Shown here in pieces: positions 51,640 through 61,777 of a DNA stretch of 64,000 nucleotides; position 1 is the stretch's first letter; each line of letters starts with the position of its first letter. The position numbers and the translations under genes are program-made. The stretch is from the NCBI RefSeq assembly GCF_021462285.1, contig NZ_CP082787.1, positions 2,294,001-2,358,000 of the forward strand, written 5' to 3'. The notes below the pieces were generated by a model. That model made no database searches, was not told the origin of the DNA, and saw only the letters and a list, made by a program, of their open reading frames with translations. This stretch comes from Serratia entomophila. Lineage in GTDB: Bacteria; Pseudomonadota; Gammaproteobacteria; Enterobacterales; Enterobacteriaceae.

Positions 51640-52857
51640 GTGATTGCGGTTGGGCAGCCTGGACATATCGATCAAATCAAGCAGACCAATGCGGGAGCGG
51701 TTTACCGGCTAATCGATCAGCTGGGCCCGATTTCGCGCATCGAACTGTCAAAGCGCGCGCAGCTGGCACCCGCCAGCATCACCAAGATCGTGCGCGAGCT
51801 GCTGGAAGCGCATCTGGTCAAAGAAACCGAGTACCAGGAAATCGGCAGCCGCGGCCGGCCGGCGGTGGGGCTGGTGCTGGACACCGAAGCCTGGCATTAC
51901 CTTTCCGCCCGCATCAGCCGCGGCAGCATCACCCTGGCGCTGCGCGATCTCAGCAGCAAGCTGGTGGTGGAGGAACAGCTGCCGCTGGCGGCCGAACATC
52001 CCGATCCGCTGCTGAAACGCATCCTCTCCGAAGTCGACCAGTTCTTTATCCGCCACCAGAGCAAACTCGAACGCTTGACGGCCATCGCCATTACGCTGCC
52101 GGGCATTATCGACGTGGCGTCCGGCGTGGTGCATCGCATGCCGTTCTATGACGTGCTGGAGATGCCGCTCGGCCCGGCGTTGGAAACCCGTACCGGCCTG
52201 CCGGTCTACCTGCAGCACGACATCAGCGCCTGGACGATGGCGGAGGCGTTGTACGGCGCATCGCGCGGCAGCCAAAACGTCATTCAGGTGGTTATCGATC
52301 ATAACGTCGGCGCCGGGGTGATTACCGGCGGCCGCGTGCTGCACGGCGGCAGTCACCGGGTGGTGGAAATTGGCCACACCCAGGTCGATCCCTACGGCAA
52401 ACGCTGTTACTGCGGCAACCACGGCTGCCTGGAAACCGTCGCCAGCATTGAAAACATGCTGGAAATCGCCCAGCAGCGCCTCGGTTCTTCGATGAGCTCC
52501 AGCCTGCACGGCGCGCCGCTGACGGTTGAATCGCTGTGCGACGCCGCGCTGGCGGGCGATCAGCTGGCCCGGGACATCATCCTCGGCGTTGGCCACAGCG
52601 TGGGGCGCATTCTGGCGATCATGGTCAACCTGTTCAACCCGGAGAAAATCCTGGTGGGTTCACCGCTGAACCGCGCGGCGGAAATTCTGCACCCAGCCAT
52701 CGCCTCCTGCATTCGTCAGCAGTCGCTGCCGGCCTACAGCGAGCAGCTGCAGGTCGAGCCTACCCAGTTCTTCAATCAGGGCACCATGCCCGGCGCGGCG
52801 CTGGTCAAAGAAGCGCTGTACAACGGTTCGCTGTTGGTGCAGCTGTTACAGGGCTAA
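51640..52857 (+). CDS. mlc: Mlc (DgsA), ROK-family repressor of PTS genes
   Basis: A 405-aa ROK regulator. An N-terminal winged HTH (VYRLIDQLGPISRIELSKRAQLAPASITKIVRELLEAHLV) is followed by the kinase-like sensor domain. The zinc site is CYCGNHGC with a preceding His. IEIGHTQVDPYGKR and the C-terminal NQGTMPGAALVKEALYNGSLLVQLLQG match E. coli. Mlc represses ptsG, manXYZ, malT and ptsHI and is sequestered by dephosphorylated EIICB-Glc. The start is GTG with GGAG 7-8 nt upstream, giving a length like that of E. coli Mlc (406 aa). Confidence 0.97.
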   Translation: MIAVGQPGHIDQIKQTNAGAVYRLIDQLGPISRIELSKRAQLAPASITKIVRELLEAHLVKETEYQEIGSRGRPAVGLVLDTEAWHYLSARISRGSITLALRDLSSKLVVEEQLPLAAEHPDPLLKRILSEVDQFFIRHQSKLERLTAIAITLPGIIDVASGVVHRMPFYDVLEMPLGPALETRTGLPVYLQHDISAWTMAEALYGASRGSQNVIQVVIDHNVGAGVITGGRVLHGGSHRVVEIGHTQVDPYGKRCYCGNHGCLETVASIENMLEIAQQRLGSSMSSSLHGAPLTVESLCDAALAGDQLARDIILGVGHSVGRILAIMVNLFNPEKILVGSPLNRAAEILHPAIASCIRQQSLPAYSEQLQVEPTQFFNQGTMPGAALVKEALYNGSLLVQLLQG

Positions 52858-53004
52858 CATCAGAACTTCTTATTAATTAACGACAAAAGATTGAGCTATC
52901 TCAAGCCCCGCACCGGCCGCATCCCCTAGAATTTTCCCGTTCGACTTCCTCGCCGCAGCATTGGCGACACTTTGGTTAACGGAGCATTCCGGGGCATTAC
53001 AGTC

Positions 53005-53685
53005 ATGTTAAAGCGTTTATTTGTTACAGGAACGGATACCGACGTCGGTAAAACCGTCGTTTCCCGCGCGTTGTTGCAGGCCTTGGCGGCGAATGGCCGC
53101 TCGGTGGCCGGCTATAAGCCGATCGCCGCACGCTGCCAGGAAACCAGCGAAGGCATTCGCAATAAAGACGCTTTGGTTTTGCAGGCATCCTCGACCTTGC
53201 CGCTGTCATACGGCGAAATCAATCCCATTACCTGCCTGGACGAGGTGTTTCACGCTCACGCCACCGACGACATTAACTACGGGTTGATGAGCAGCGGGCT
53301 GCGCGATTTGTCCGCCAAGGCGGATACGGTGGTGGTGGAGGGCAGCGGCGGTTGGCGGGTGCTGATGAACGATTTGCGCCCTTACGCCGAATGGGTGGTG
53401 CAGGAGCAACTGCCGGTGGTGCTGGTGGTGGGCATCAAGCTGGGCTGCGTCAGCCATGCATTGTTGACCGCTCAGTCGATCATCAACGACGGCCTGCCGC
53501 TGATCGGTTGGGTAGCCAACCGCATCAATCCGGGGTTGGCGCACTACGCCGAAACTATCGCCGCGTTGCAGCAGCGCATTCCCGCGCCGCTGCTGGGGGA
53601 GATCCCCTATTTGCCGCGCGCCGAGCAGCGCGAGCTGGCGCACTACCTCGACATCTCCACGCTGCTCGCCCCTCAGGCGTTGTGA
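53005..53685 (+). CDS. bioD2: Dethiobiotin synthetase paralogue BioD2 (YnfK)
   Basis: A 226-aa ATP-dependent enzyme of the dethiobiotin synthetase family. The P-loop is [16 protein letters not shown] (residues 7-22). Substrate-binding blocks are [15 protein letters not shown] and [13 protein letters not shown]. It corresponds to E. coli ynfK (bioD2), which lies next to mlc and clcB as here. The main bioD is in the bio operon elsewhere; this paralogue may act as a second synthetase. The ribosome site is weak. The 3' end overlaps that of the convergent clcB by 13 nt. Confidence 0.92.
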   Translation: MLKRLFVTGTDTDVGKTVVSRALLQALAANGRSVAGYKPIAARCQETSEGIRNKDALVLQASSTLPLSYGEINPITCLDEVFHAHATDDINYGLMSSGLRDLSAKADTVVVEGSGGWRVLMNDLRPYAEWVVQEQLPVVLVVGIKLGCVSHALLTAQSIINDGLPLIGWVANRINPGLAHYAETIAALQQRIPAPLLGEIPYLPRAEQRELAHYLDISTLLAPQAL

Positions 53686-54953
53686 TAAACCGAGACCGGC
53701 CGCAGCCCGCGCGAAACCGTCGTGGCTATCACGCAGGCCAGCAGGATGCCGGGTAACAGGCTGTACTCGCCGGTCATCTCGAAGACCATCAGCGCCGCCA
53801 TGATCGGCGCATGGGTGGTAGCGGCCAACAGGGTCGCCATGCCGGTCAGCGCCAACAGCAGCGGCACCGCCGCCCCCAGTTCCGGCCAGAAACCGAACAG
53901 TTGGCCTAGCACCGAGCCGAGCGCGGCGCCGACAAACAGCGTTGGGGTAAACACGCCGCCGGGCGCGCCGGAACCGCTGCTGGCGAGGATCGCCAACAGT
54001 TTGCACAGCAGAATGGCGCCCAGCAGCAACACGCCGGGCGGTGCGGTGAGCAGCGACTGCACCACGCTGTAGCCATTGCCCCACACCTCGGGGAACAGCA
54101 AGGAAAGCAAACCGACGATCAATCCGCCCAGCGCCAGCTGCAACGGCGGCTTCAGCCGCAGCGAGCGGAATGCGCGGCCGGTGGCGGACATCGCCCACAG
54201 GAACAGCGGGCCGCAGGCGCCGGCCACTACGCCCATCAGCGCCATCAGCGCATATTGCACCGGCAAGGGGGCGGGCAAAGGCGCCGCCAGATACAGCGGC
54301 GCCTGGCCGCCGTTGAGCAGGTTAGTCATCAGCAACGCGCTGACGGCGGCGATCACCACCGGGCCGAGCGAGGCCAGCATCAGGGTGCCGAACAGGATCT
54401 CGGCGATAAACAGGCTGCCCGCCAGCGGGGCGTGATAGGCGCTGGCCATACCGGCGGCGGCGGCGCAGGCGACCCACAGCTTCCACTCTTTTTCCTGGGT
54501 AAAACGCTGGGCGAATACCGAGCCCACCAGCGCCGCCAGCAGGATCATCGCGCCTTCGCGGCCGATGGCGCTGCCGCTCGACACCACCAGCAGCGACGCC
54601 AGGCACTTCACCAGGCTGGCGTTGATGTCCAGCTTGCCGTTGCCGGTTTCGATCGCTTCCATATAGTCGGTGGGTGCCGACGGCCGCTGCTGCCGGTAGC
54701 GTTGGTAGATAAACAGCAGCAGACCGGCCGCCAGGCCGCCCAACGCCGGGGTCAGCGCACGCCGCCAGCCGGGCAGCGCGGCGGCGGCGGCCACCAGGCT
54801 GCCGTCTGCGTTGCCGAGCAGCAGCCACTCCAGGCCAATCATCGAGCGGTGGAACAACCAAACGGCAAATGCGGCGGCAATGCCGAGAAACACGGCGATA
54901 AACAGGCTGCGCAGCAGGGCGCGATAGTGGTGCAGGTGGACCAATCTTTTCAT
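53673..54953 (-). CDS. clcB: Voltage-gated-type chloride channel/antiporter ClcB
   Basis: A 426-aa CLC family membrane protein. Selectivity-filter segments are [14 protein letters not shown] (with the gating Glu) and [22 protein letters not shown] conserved tyrosine-containing C-terminal region follows. E. coli ClcB with ClcA supports extreme acid resistance by chloride/proton exchange. Gene order mlc-bioD2-clcB is conserved. No clear ribosome site is seen before the ATG at 54953. It is the only gene on this strand between bioD2 and the osm operon. Confidence 0.93.
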   Translation of the reverse strand: MKRLVHLHHYRALLRSLFIAVFLGIAAAFAVWLFHRSMIGLEWLLLGNADGSLVAAAAALPGWRRALTPALGGLAAGLLLFIYQRYRQQRPSAPTDYMEAIETGNGKLDINASLVKCLASLLVVSSGSAIGREGAMILLAALVGSVFAQRFTQEKEWKLWVACAAAAGMASAYHAPLAGSLFIAEILFGTLMLASLGPVVIAAVSALLMTNLLNGGQAPLYLAAPLPAPLPVQYALMALMGVVAGACGPLFLWAMSATGRAFRSLRLKPPLQLALGGLIVGLLSLLFPEVWGNGYSVVQSLLTAPPGVLLLGAILLCKLLAILASSGSGAPGGVFTPTLFVGAALGSVLGQLFGFWPELGAAVPLLLALTGMATLLAATTHAPIMAALMVFEMTGEYSLLPGILLACVIATTVSRGLRPVSVYHNA

Positions 54954-55050
54954 GCGTCGGCAAAATTTGGTGAAAAATGAAAGGGTCGGCGAACATTGTG
55001 CTTGGCGGCCCGGCCGAAGGCCAGCGAATCTTTGCGCGATGGCGGGATTG

Positions 55051-55071
55051 CGGGGGCGGCGGGCGCCCCCG
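55051..55071 (-). terminator. Hairpin after osmV
   Basis: Perfect 8-bp stem CGGGGGCG / CGCCCCCG with a 5-nt loop, 7 nt beyond the osmV stop. There is no T-tract, so its role as a terminator is inferred from position. Confidence 0.4.
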
Positions 55072-55077
55072 GCGGCG

Positions 55078-56217
55078 TTATTGCGGGTTCAACGCCCGGC
55101 GCGTGCGGCCGGAGCTGAGGTAGTCGGCGATGTAATCCTGCGAGATTTCGCCGCTGTAGCGGCCTTCTTCATCGACGATAGGCATCCACGAGGTGTTGTG
55201 CTCATACAGCTTCGACAGCACCACGCGCAGGTTTTCTTCCGCCCGGGCGGAGACGCGGAAGCGGTGCAGGCTGTCGGCGCAGATCCCCTGAGCGCCGCGC
55301 GCTTCACGGCGTTTGACGTACCCCAGCGGCCTGCCGTCCTCGTCGACCACCGTCACCGAGCGGGCGTCGAGGTCGTCCATCAGCCCGAAGGCCTGCGCCA
55401 GCGGGGTCTCTTTGCGCACCGTCACGGTTTCCTGTTGGTCGGCCACGTCGCCGGCCTGCACCAGCAGCAGGCGTTTTAGCGTACGATCCTGGCCGACGAA
55501 GGACGCGACGAATTCGTCTGCCGGCCGCGCCAACAGCTCGTCGGCGCTGGCGTTTTGCACGATTTTCCCCTGACGGAACACCGCGATGCGGTCGCCCAGT
55601 TTCAGCGCTTCGTCAATATCGTGGCTGACCAGCATCACGGTTTTCTTCAGCTGGCGTTGCATATCAAGAAACTCATTCTGGATGGTCTCGCGGTTGATCG
55701 GGTCTACCGCGCCGAAGGGTTCGTCCATCAGCAGCACCGGCGGATCGGCCGCCAGAGCGCGGATCACCCCGATGCGCTGCTGCTGCCCGCCGGACATTTC
55801 CTTCGGGTAGCGGTGCAGGAAACGTTGCGGATCCAGCGCCACCATGCTCATCAGCTCTTCGGCCCGCGTGCGGCAGCGTTTTTTGTCCCAGCCGAGCATG
55901 CGCGGCACCACGGTGATGTTCTCCTCGATGGTCATGTTGGGAAACAGGCCGATCTGTTGGATGACATAGCCGATTTTGCGCCGCAGGCTGACGGTATCCA
56001 GCCCGCTGGTGTCTTCGCCGTTGATCAGAATGGTGCCGCTGCTGGGAGCGATCAGCCGGTTGATCATTTTCAGCGTGGTGGTTTTGCCGCAGCCGGAAGG
56101 GCCGAGCAGCACGCAGATTTCGCCTTCCGGCACCTCCAGGCTGACGTTGTCGACGGCGTTAAAGGTTTTACCGTTCTTTTGGGCAAACTGTTTGGTCAGA
56201 TTTTCCAACTTAATCAT
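55078..56217 (-). CDS. osmV: OsmV: ATPase of an osmoprotectant (glycine betaine/choline) ABC importer
   Basis: A 379-aa ABC ATPase of the ProV/OpuCA type. Walker A is GPSGCGKTT (about residues 38-46), the Q-loop IQQIG, the signature SGGQQQRIG and Walker [13 protein letters not shown]. Two C-terminal CBS domains (from about residue 250) are typical of osmolyte importers and may sense ionic strength. The ATG overlaps the osmW stop (TAATG), so translation is coupled. A longer in-frame reading upstream of 56217 is a shadow of osmW. The gene set and location beside clcB match the Salmonella OsmU system. Confidence 0.93.
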   Translation of the reverse strand: MIKLENLTKQFAQKNGKTFNAVDNVSLEVPEGEICVLLGPSGCGKTTTLKMINRLIAPSSGTILINGEDTSGLDTVSLRRKIGYVIQQIGLFPNMTIEENITVVPRMLGWDKKRCRTRAEELMSMVALDPQRFLHRYPKEMSGGQQQRIGVIRALAADPPVLLMDEPFGAVDPINRETIQNEFLDMQRQLKKTVMLVSHDIDEALKLGDRIAVFRQGKIVQNASADELLARPADEFVASFVGQDRTLKRLLLVQAGDVADQQETVTVRKETPLAQAFGLMDDLDARSVTVVDEDGRPLGYVKRREARGAQGICADSLHRFRVSARAEENLRVVLSKLYEHNTSWMPIVDEEGRYSGEISQDYIADYLSSGRTRRALNPQ

Positions 56218-56864
56218 TATCGAATCCCCTTTGGCGTAAGCGCAATTTGCAAGCGGTGCAGCAACCAGTCGAGCGCGATCGCCAGCAGGCTGATCATCAC
56301 CGCGCCGGTAATCAGCTGGCGGATATCGCTGCTGCTGATGCCGTTGAGCAACAGCAGGCCAAGGCCGCCGGCGCCGATCACCGCGGCGATCGCCATCACG
56401 CCGATGTTCATCACCACGGCGGTGCGGATGCCGCCGAAAATCACCGGCAGCGCCACCGGAATTTCCACCCAGCGCAGGCGCTGCCAGAAGGTCATGCCGA
56501 TGCCGCGGCCGGCTTCGCGCAGGCCGCCCGGCAGGTTGTCCAGCGCGGTATGGGTGTTGCGCACGATCGGCAACAGTGAATACAGAAATACCGCGGTGAT
56601 CGCCGGCACAGAGCCGATGCCGTGGCCGACCAGCGAAAACAGCGGGATCATCAACCCGAACAGGGCGATGGAGGGAATGGTCAGCACTATGGTGGCCAGG
56701 CTCAGCACCGGCGCGGCCAGCCACTTGTGGCGAACGATCAGGATGCCGAGCGGCACGCCGATCAGGATAGCCAGGCCGACGGCGACGCCGACCAGCATCA
56801 GGTGTTCCAGCGTCAGCCCCGCGACGTAAGCCCAGTTTTGCCAGGCGTAGATTAAGGTGTCCAT
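56217..56864 (-). CDS. osmW: OsmW: permease of the osmoprotectant ABC importer
   Basis: A 215-aa inner-membrane permease with about six helices and the BPD_transp_1 EAA loop (LREAGRGIGMTFWQRLRWVEIPVALPVI). It follows osmX by 8 nt. AGGAGG leaves only 1 nt before the ATG at 56867 but 4 nt before the second ATG at 56864, so I prefer 56864. It should pair with OsmY as the membrane channel and with OsmV as the ATPase. Confidence 0.92.
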   Translation of the reverse strand: MDTLIYAWQNWAYVAGLTLEHLMLVGVAVGLAILIGVPLGILIVRHKWLAAPVLSLATIVLTIPSIALFGLMIPLFSLVGHGIGSVPAITAVFLYSLLPIVRNTHTALDNLPGGLREAGRGIGMTFWQRLRWVEIPVALPVIFGGIRTAVVMNIGVMAIAAVIGAGGLGLLLLNGISSSDIRQLITGAVMISLLAIALDWLLHRLQIALTPKGIR

Positions 56865-56872
56865 CATGCCTC

Positions 56873-57781
56873 CTAGATCAGGCCGCGCTGCTTCAGGAAC
56901 GCATCGGCGACCTGTTGCGGCGTCTGATATTCGATATCGACTTTGGCGTTGAGCTCGGTAATTACCTGATTATTGAACTGTTTGGACAGCGTGTTCAGCG
57001 CCTGCTCAAGCCCCGGGGTATTTTTCAGCACCTCCGCGCGCACCACCGGGGTGACCGCATAGCTGGGGAAGTAGCCCTTGTCGTCTTCCAGCACCTGCAG
57101 ATCGAACCCTTTTACCCGGCCGTCGGTGGTGTACACCAGCCCGGCGTCGACGAAGCCGTCGCGAATGGCGTTGTACACCAGCCCCGGGTCCATTTGGCGG
57201 ATCTGCGGGCGATCCAGCGGCATGTTATACAGCTGCTGCATCGGTTTCAGGCCGTCGGAGCGGCCGGCGAACTCCAGATCCAACCCGAGCATCCAGTTAT
57301 GTTTGGGGTCGGTTTTGCGCACCTGCTCGATTTTCGCCACCAGTTGCGAAACGGTGCTGATGTGCTCTTGTTCGGCGCGTTTGCGCTGCATGGCGAAGGC
57401 ATAGGTGTTGTTCATGTCCGCCGGCTGCAGCCACACCAGGCCGAGTTTGGCGTCGAGCTCTTTCACCTTGTCGTAGGTTTCCTGCGGCGTCATGCGCTGA
57501 TTGATGTGGTTGAAGATGATCAATGAGGTGCCGGTGTATTCCCAGGTCATGTCGATCTGCTTGTTAATCATCGCATTGCGGGTGATTACCGTCGCCAGGT
57601 TGGTTTTCGGCTGTACCTGAAAGCCCTTGGCCTGCAGATATTGCACGGTGATGGCCGACAAAATGCGCTGCTCGGTAAAGTTCTTGCTGGCCAGGGTTAA
57701 CGGCGCGGCCCAACTGCCGGCGCTGATGCACAGCAGGGAGAGCAGCAGTGCGTTGCGGGTTCGTTGCAACCATGTCGCCAT
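56873..57781 (-). CDS. osmX: OsmX: periplasmic osmoprotectant-binding protein
   Basis: A 302-aa substrate-binding protein of the OpuAC family. Residues 1-25 form a Sec signal ([18 protein letters not shown]). The mature protein starts [22 protein letters not shown], a typical OpuAC motif. WEYTGTS and [11 protein letters not shown] carry ligand-contacting aromatic and charged residues. It should bind glycine betaine, choline-O-sulfate or similar compounds. GGAG precedes the ATG. It lies between the two permease genes, as in Salmonella osmVWXY. Confidence 0.93.
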   Translation of the reverse strand: MATWLQRTRNALLLSLLCISAGSWAAPLTLASKNFTEQRILSAITVQYLQAKGFQVQPKTNLATVITRNAMINKQIDMTWEYTGTSLIIFNHINQRMTPQETYDKVKELDAKLGLVWLQPADMNNTYAFAMQRKRAEQEHISTVSQLVAKIEQVRKTDPKHNWMLGLDLEFAGRSDGLKPMQQLYNMPLDRPQIRQMDPGLVYNAIRDGFVDAGLVYTTDGRVKGFDLQVLEDDKGYFPSYAVTPVVRAEVLKNTPGLEQALNTLSKQFNNQVITELNAKVDIEYQTPQQVADAFLKQRGLI

Positions 57782-57795
57782 AGCGTTTTCTCCTG

Positions 57796-58512
57796 TCAGG
57801 ATGCGGTGTGCGGGCTGAGCCAGCGGCCCAGGCCGGCGATGGCCAGATCGAGCAGCAGCGCGATCAGCGCGGTGGCGGCGGCCCCGAGGATCAGGGTGGG
57901 GAAGTCATTCAGGTAGATGCCCGGGAAGATCAGTTCGCCGTAGCTGCTGGCGCCAATCAGGAACGCCAGCGGAGCGGTGCCGACGTTGATCGCCATGGCG
58001 ATGCGCACCCCGGACAACATCACCGGCAGCGCATTGGGCAACTCAACCTGGCGCAGCCGCTGGCCGGCGGTCATGCCGATGCCGTTGGCCGCCTCGATCA
58101 GCGCCGGCGGCACCGAACACAGCCCGGAATAGGTGTTGCGCACGATGGGCAGCAGCGAGGCGAGGAACAGCGCCACTACCGCCGGTTTGTCGCCGATGCC
58201 GATGATCACCATCGCCAACGCCAGCACCGCCAGCGGCGGCAGGGTGTTGCCGACGTTAAAAATTTGCATCACGTATTCGGCCCAGCTGCGGGCGAATGGG
58301 CGGCTCAGCAGAATGCCGCTGGGGATGCCGACCAGCAGTGACAGCAGCATCGAACAGCCCACCAAAAACATATGCTGTTTGCCGAGATACACCAGATCCT
58401 CCTGGCGCTCCTTAAGGGTATCCCAGCCAATGCCGTACACCAGCAGGGCGATGACGGCGAAAAACAGCAGGCCGCCGAGGGCCAGGCGCTGGTATTGCGC
58501 TGACGTTTGCAT
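57796..58512 (-). CDS. osmY: OsmY-type permease of the osmoprotectant ABC importer
   Basis: A 238-aa permease with about six helices. Its EAA-loop region is [31 protein letters not shown]. It is the first gene of the four-gene operon (permease, binding protein, permease, ATPase). GGAGGA precedes the ATG. The name follows the Salmonella osmVWXY set and is unrelated to the E. coli periplasmic protein OsmY. The operon promoter must be in the long upstream region (58513-59021). Confidence 0.9.
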   Translation of the reverse strand: MQTSAQYQRLALGGLLFFAVIALLVYGIGWDTLKERQEDLVYLGKQHMFLVGCSMLLSLLVGIPSGILLSRPFARSWAEYVMQIFNVGNTLPPLAVLALAMVIIGIGDKPAVVALFLASLLPIVRNTYSGLCSVPPALIEAANGIGMTAGQRLRQVELPNALPVMLSGVRIAMAINVGTAPLAFLIGASSYGELIFPGIYLNDFPTLILGAAATALIALLLDLAIAGLGRWLSPHTAS

Positions 58513-59021
58513 GATGTTGCGTCCTCCGTTGCGCGGAATGGCCGACGGCGCGGCACGGTTCCACTCTGATCGTTACCCACTGCCGCAGGCGGCGTGGCGG
58601 TACAAAACGGGCGTTTCGCATGGGGTTGCGATATCGAGCGCAGGGTGCCTTCGGCATAGCATGCTGAAAGGCGGCTCAATATGTGAGTTTATCAGCATAA
58701 GATGCTGATAATTTAACTAAGGAAAGCACGAAGCCCAAAGGCCGCGGCTAGGAAAAGGTATAGCATCCCCTTGTTTTGCATGACAAGTTTTATGGCCAAT
58801 ATTGGGCGATTGCCCAGGCGCCGATTTTGGCCTCAGGCCGCATCAGCGCTGGGATAAGCGCAATTGAAAAAATTTCGCAGCTCATGCGTTACGCCGTAAC
58901 TATCAGTTCAAATGGTGCGTTTTTCATCAATAAAAACAGAGAAGTGGACGCCGGTAACGGCGCGCTTGCGCTTGCTGGTATAATCTGCTGAAAACAAAAT
59001 GCCGGATCGAACCCTAACGCC
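58513..59021. other. Divergent intergenic region between the osm operon and a DHA2 exporter
   Basis: These 509 nt contain the promoters of both divergent units. The most visible element is a perfect 10-bp inverted repeat at 58689-58711. A 71-codon frame at 58776-58991 has no ribosome site and runs into the exporter leader, so I do not call it. The sequence around 58680-58780 and 58860-58930 is AT-richer than the genes. Confidence 0.55.
58689..58711. promoter_or_regulatory. Perfect 23-bp palindrome (10-bp arms, 3-nt spacer)
   Basis: TTATCAGCAT-AAG-ATGCTGATAA. It lies 177 nt upstream of the osmY start and 311 nt upstream of the exporter start. No T-tract follows on either strand, so an operator is more likely than a terminator. 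No regulator gene is next to it, and I do not recognise the motif. Confidence 0.6.
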
Positions 59022-60509
59022 ATGACGACTAACGCCGTATCTGCCCCCATCGCCCACCGTCCGCTGATCCTCATCGCCTGCATGCTGGCGATGTTTATGT
59101 CGGCGATCGAAGCCACCATCGTCGCCACCGCCATGCCGACCATTATCGGCGATCTGGGCGGCTTCTCGCTGCTGGGGTGGGTGTTTGCGGTCTATTTGCT
59201 GTCGCAGGCGATCACCATTCCCATTTATGGGCGGCTGGCCGATCTCTATGGCCGCAAACGGGTGTTCTTCTTCGGCGCCACGCTGTTTTTGCTGGGATCG
59301 GTGCTGTGCGGTTTCGCGCCGAACATGTACTGGCTGATCGGTTTCCGCCTGCTGCAGGGGCTGGGGGCGGGGGCTATCATGCCTATCGCCTCCACCATCA
59401 TCGGCGACATCTACAGCGCTACCGAACGGCCAAAGGTCATGGGCTACCTGTCCAGCGTGTGGGGCGTGTCGGCGATCATCGGCCCGCTGTTGGGCGCCTT
59501 TATCGTGCAGCATCTGCCCTGGGCGTTGGTGTTCTGGGTTAACCTGCCTATCGGCCTGCTGGCGATGCTTTTCCTCTGGCGCTATCTGCCCGCCCATCAG
59601 CAACTGCGCAAGCATGCGCTGGATCTGGCGGGCACCGCCTGGCTGACGCTGTTCGTGTCGGCACTGCTGCTGGCGCTGCTGCAGATGGAAAGTCTCGGTT
59701 GGTGGGTGGCGCCGCTGTTGGCGCTGTCGGCCGCGGCGCTGGCGCTGCTGATCCGCCAGGAGCGCCGCACCGCCGAACCGCTGTTTCCGCTGGCGCTGTG
59801 GCAAAGCCGGGTGATCGTCGCCGGCAATATCGGCGGGTTGGTGATCGGCGCGGCGATGATGGGCATCAGCGCCTTTCTGCCGACCTTTATTCAGGGCGTC
59901 ATGGGCGGCACGCCGTTGGCAGCGGGCACCACGCTGGCGCTGATGTCGATCGGCTGGCCGCTGGCCAGTACGCTGAGCGGCCGCCTGATGCTGATGACCT
60001 CTTACCGCACCACCGCCTTGTTGGGGGCGCTGCTGCTGGCGGCCGGCGGGCTGATCCTGCTGATGCTGCAGCCGAGCGGCGGCCTGTTGTGGGGCCGGGT
60101 AGCGGCCTTTATGGTCGGCGCCGGCATGGGCCTGTGCAACACCACCTTCCTGGTGTCGGTGCAAAACGCGGCGCACTACAGCATTCGCGGCATCGCCACC
60201 GCCTGTACGGTATTTACCCGCATGGTGGGTTCGGCAGTCGGCACCGCCATTCTGGGGGCCACGCTCAACCTCAATCTGCAGCTGCGGTTGCCGCAGACCG
60301 CCGATCCGGTGCAGCAGTTGATGGAGCCGGCGGCGCGCCAGGCCATGGGGGCGGACAGCCTGGCGCTGATGACGCAGCAGGTGGCGGCTTCGCTGCACTG
60401 GGTGTTCCTGGCGTCGGCGATGATTTCACTGTTGGCGCTGGCGGCGGCGATGCTGATACCGGCGCGCTGCAGGCCGCAAGGCGAGGGGGAAGAGGCGGAG
60501 CAGGCGTAG
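59022..60509 (+). CDS. DHA2 family MFS drug exporter
   Basis: A 495-aa membrane protein with about 14 helices of the EmrB/QacA-type DHA2 family. Motif A is YGRLADLYGRKRVFF. The family motif C region appears as GVSAIIGPLLGAF. Helix 1 holds MLAMFMSAIEATIVATAMPTIIGDL, with the conserved acidic residue pattern of DHA2 exporters. The substrate is unknown; drugs or other hydrophobic cations are likely. There is no neighbouring membrane-fusion protein, so it probably works alone in the inner membrane. The ribosome site is weak. Confidence 0.9.
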   Translation: MTTNAVSAPIAHRPLILIACMLAMFMSAIEATIVATAMPTIIGDLGGFSLLGWVFAVYLLSQAITIPIYGRLADLYGRKRVFFFGATLFLLGSVLCGFAPNMYWLIGFRLLQGLGAGAIMPIASTIIGDIYSATERPKVMGYLSSVWGVSAIIGPLLGAFIVQHLPWALVFWVNLPIGLLAMLFLWRYLPAHQQLRKHALDLAGTAWLTLFVSALLLALLQMESLGWWVAPLLALSAAALALLIRQERRTAEPLFPLALWQSRVIVAGNIGGLVIGAAMMGISAFLPTFIQGVMGGTPLAAGTTLALMSIGWPLASTLSGRLMLMTSYRTTALLGALLLAAGGLILLMLQPSGGLLWGRVAAFMVGAGMGLCNTTFLVSVQNAAHYSIRGIATACTVFTRMVGSAVGTAILGATLNLNLQLRLPQTADPVQQLMEPAARQAMGADSLALMTQQVAASLHWVFLASAMISLLALAAAMLIPARCRPQGEGEEAEQA

Positions 60510-60548
60510 ATCGAGGGGGCGCAGCCATGGCGCGCCCCGAAGTGCGGG

Positions 60549-60848
60549 TTACTGTGCGTTCTTGCTGTCCTGGCTGGTGCCGGCCTGCGCCGCGTCACCA
60601 CCTTCGTCGCCATTGCTCAGGCGAGTGTAGACAATCTTCTGAGTGTCGTTTTCGCAGTGGCCAACCACCAGGCCGCCGGCCTGATCGGCCTGATCGTTAG
60701 GCACGATGTCCAGTTTGAAACCGGATTCGGGAACGCCGTTCTTGACGATCTTTTGCGAAATGTCCGCCTTCACGCTTTCGCAGGAGGCCAGGGCCGCCAG
60801 CGGTGCGCCGGCCAGTAACAGAGCCGCTAATACAAGCGCTTTTTTCAT
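60549..60848 (-). CDS. DUF1161 family secreted protein
   Basis: A 99-aa protein with a Sec signal (MKKALVLAALLLAGAPLAALA-SC). The DUF1161 domain follows: CESVKADISQKIVKNGVPESGFKLDIVPN, then VGHCENDTQKIVYTR. Two cysteines (after the signal and in GHCE) should form a disulfide. The tail is polar and acidic. The role is unknown. AAGGACG precedes the ATG at 60848. It is convergent with the DHA2 exporter gene. Confidence 0.87.
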   Translation of the reverse strand: MKKALVLAALLLAGAPLAALASCESVKADISQKIVKNGVPESGFKLDIVPNDQADQAGGLVVGHCENDTQKIVYTRLSNGDEGGDAAQAGTSQDSKNAQ

Positions 60849-60937
60849 CGGTTCGTCCTTATTTAACAATGAACTTCCTTTATCAGGATAGCAGCCGCGG
60901 CGCGGGAATTTAACGCCTGCGGCCCGTATCGCGCCGA

Positions 60938-61294
60938 TTAAGGATTAATCCGACGCCCGGTCTGGCGATCCAGACATTTGCGGGTGCCCGGCTCCCAGTA
61001 GGCGTTGACGTTGGCGCTGTCGTTGCAGCGATCTTCGTCATCCGCCGCGCGATCGACCTTGTCGAACTCCTTCTCTACGCGGGTATTGACCTTATGGCGC
61101 AGGGTTTTGGTATCATTCCACTGTTCTTTGCTCTGGCGCGCTTCTTCGGTGCTCATCGCGCCGCTGCCTTTGCCGTCGACGGTGACACAGGTGCTGCCCT
61201 GGGTGCAGCTGGCGGCCAGCGCCGGGGCCTGCCAGGCGCCGAGCAGCGCCAGCAAGGCGACCGGCAGCAGGCGTTGGGTCAAAAGTGTTTTCAT
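60938..61294 (-). CDS. ynfB: DUF1283 family secreted protein YnfB
   Basis: A 118-aa protein with a signal peptide (KTLLTQRLLPVALLALLGAWQAPALA-AS). The DUF1283 domain reads KEQWNDTKTLRHKVNTRVEKEFDKVDRA, followed by DEDRCNDSANVNAYWEPGTRKCLDRQTGRRINP, very close to E. coli YnfB. Function is unknown; it should be periplasmic. AAGGATG precedes the ATG at 61294. It is divergent from ynfA, as in E. coli. Confidence 0.92.
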   Translation of the reverse strand: MKTLLTQRLLPVALLALLGAWQAPALAASCTQGSTCVTVDGKGSGAMSTEEARQSKEQWNDTKTLRHKVNTRVEKEFDKVDRAADDEDRCNDSANVNAYWEPGTRKCLDRQTGRRINP

Positions 61295-61443
61295 CGTTTC
61301 ATCCTTATGAGTTAGTGCGGCCTGATGACGGCGGCACCGGCATAACCTCGCCCGCAGGCGTGCCGATAAATATACCATCCTGGTCTTAGACTGCACCAGT
61401 TAAGCGCCGTTTCGTTTAATTAACCGAGAGAAAACCGATTCCG

Positions 61444-61770
61444 ATGTTGAAAACCACGCTGCTGTTTTTCGCTACCGCTCTGGCCGAGATTATCGGCTGT
61501 TTCTTGCCTTATTTATGGCTGAAGAAGGGCGCCGGCGCCTGGCTGTTGCTGCCGGCGGCGGCCAGCCTGATGCTGTTCGTTTGGCTGCTGACGCTGCATC
61601 CTGCGGCCAGCGGGCGCGTTTATGCGGCCTATGGCGGGGTTTATGTGGCGACGGCGTTGCTGTGGCTGCGGGTGGTGGACGGGGTGAAACTGTCGGCGCT
61701 GGACTGGCTCGGCGCCGGCGTGGCGCTGGCGGGGATGCTGATCATCGTTTCCGGCTGGCGCGCGGCCTGA
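61444..61770 (+). CDS. ynfA: UPF0060 membrane protein YnfA
   Basis: A 108-aa inner-membrane protein with four helices. It matches the YnfA family: [83 protein letters not shown]. The size and topology are like small multidrug resistance (SMR) transporters, and YnfA has been proposed as an SMR-type efflux protein. Divergent from ynfB; convergent with ydfG across a GC hairpin. Confidence 0.95.
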   Translation: MLKTTLLFFATALAEIIGCFLPYLWLKKGAGAWLLLPAAASLMLFVWLLTLHPAASGRVYAAYGGVYVATALLWLRVVDGVKLSALDWLGAGVALAGMLIIVSGWRAA

Positions 61771-61777
61771 GGGTAAG

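Noticed and set aside
58776..58991. A 71-codon plus-strand frame before the DHA2 exporter
   Set aside because: No ribosome site, runs into the exporter leader, and does not read like a protein family.
58908..60398. A 496-codon minus-strand open frame opposite the DHA2 exporter
   Set aside because: Arg/Gln/His-rich translation with no domain; the plus-strand frame encodes a complete exporter.
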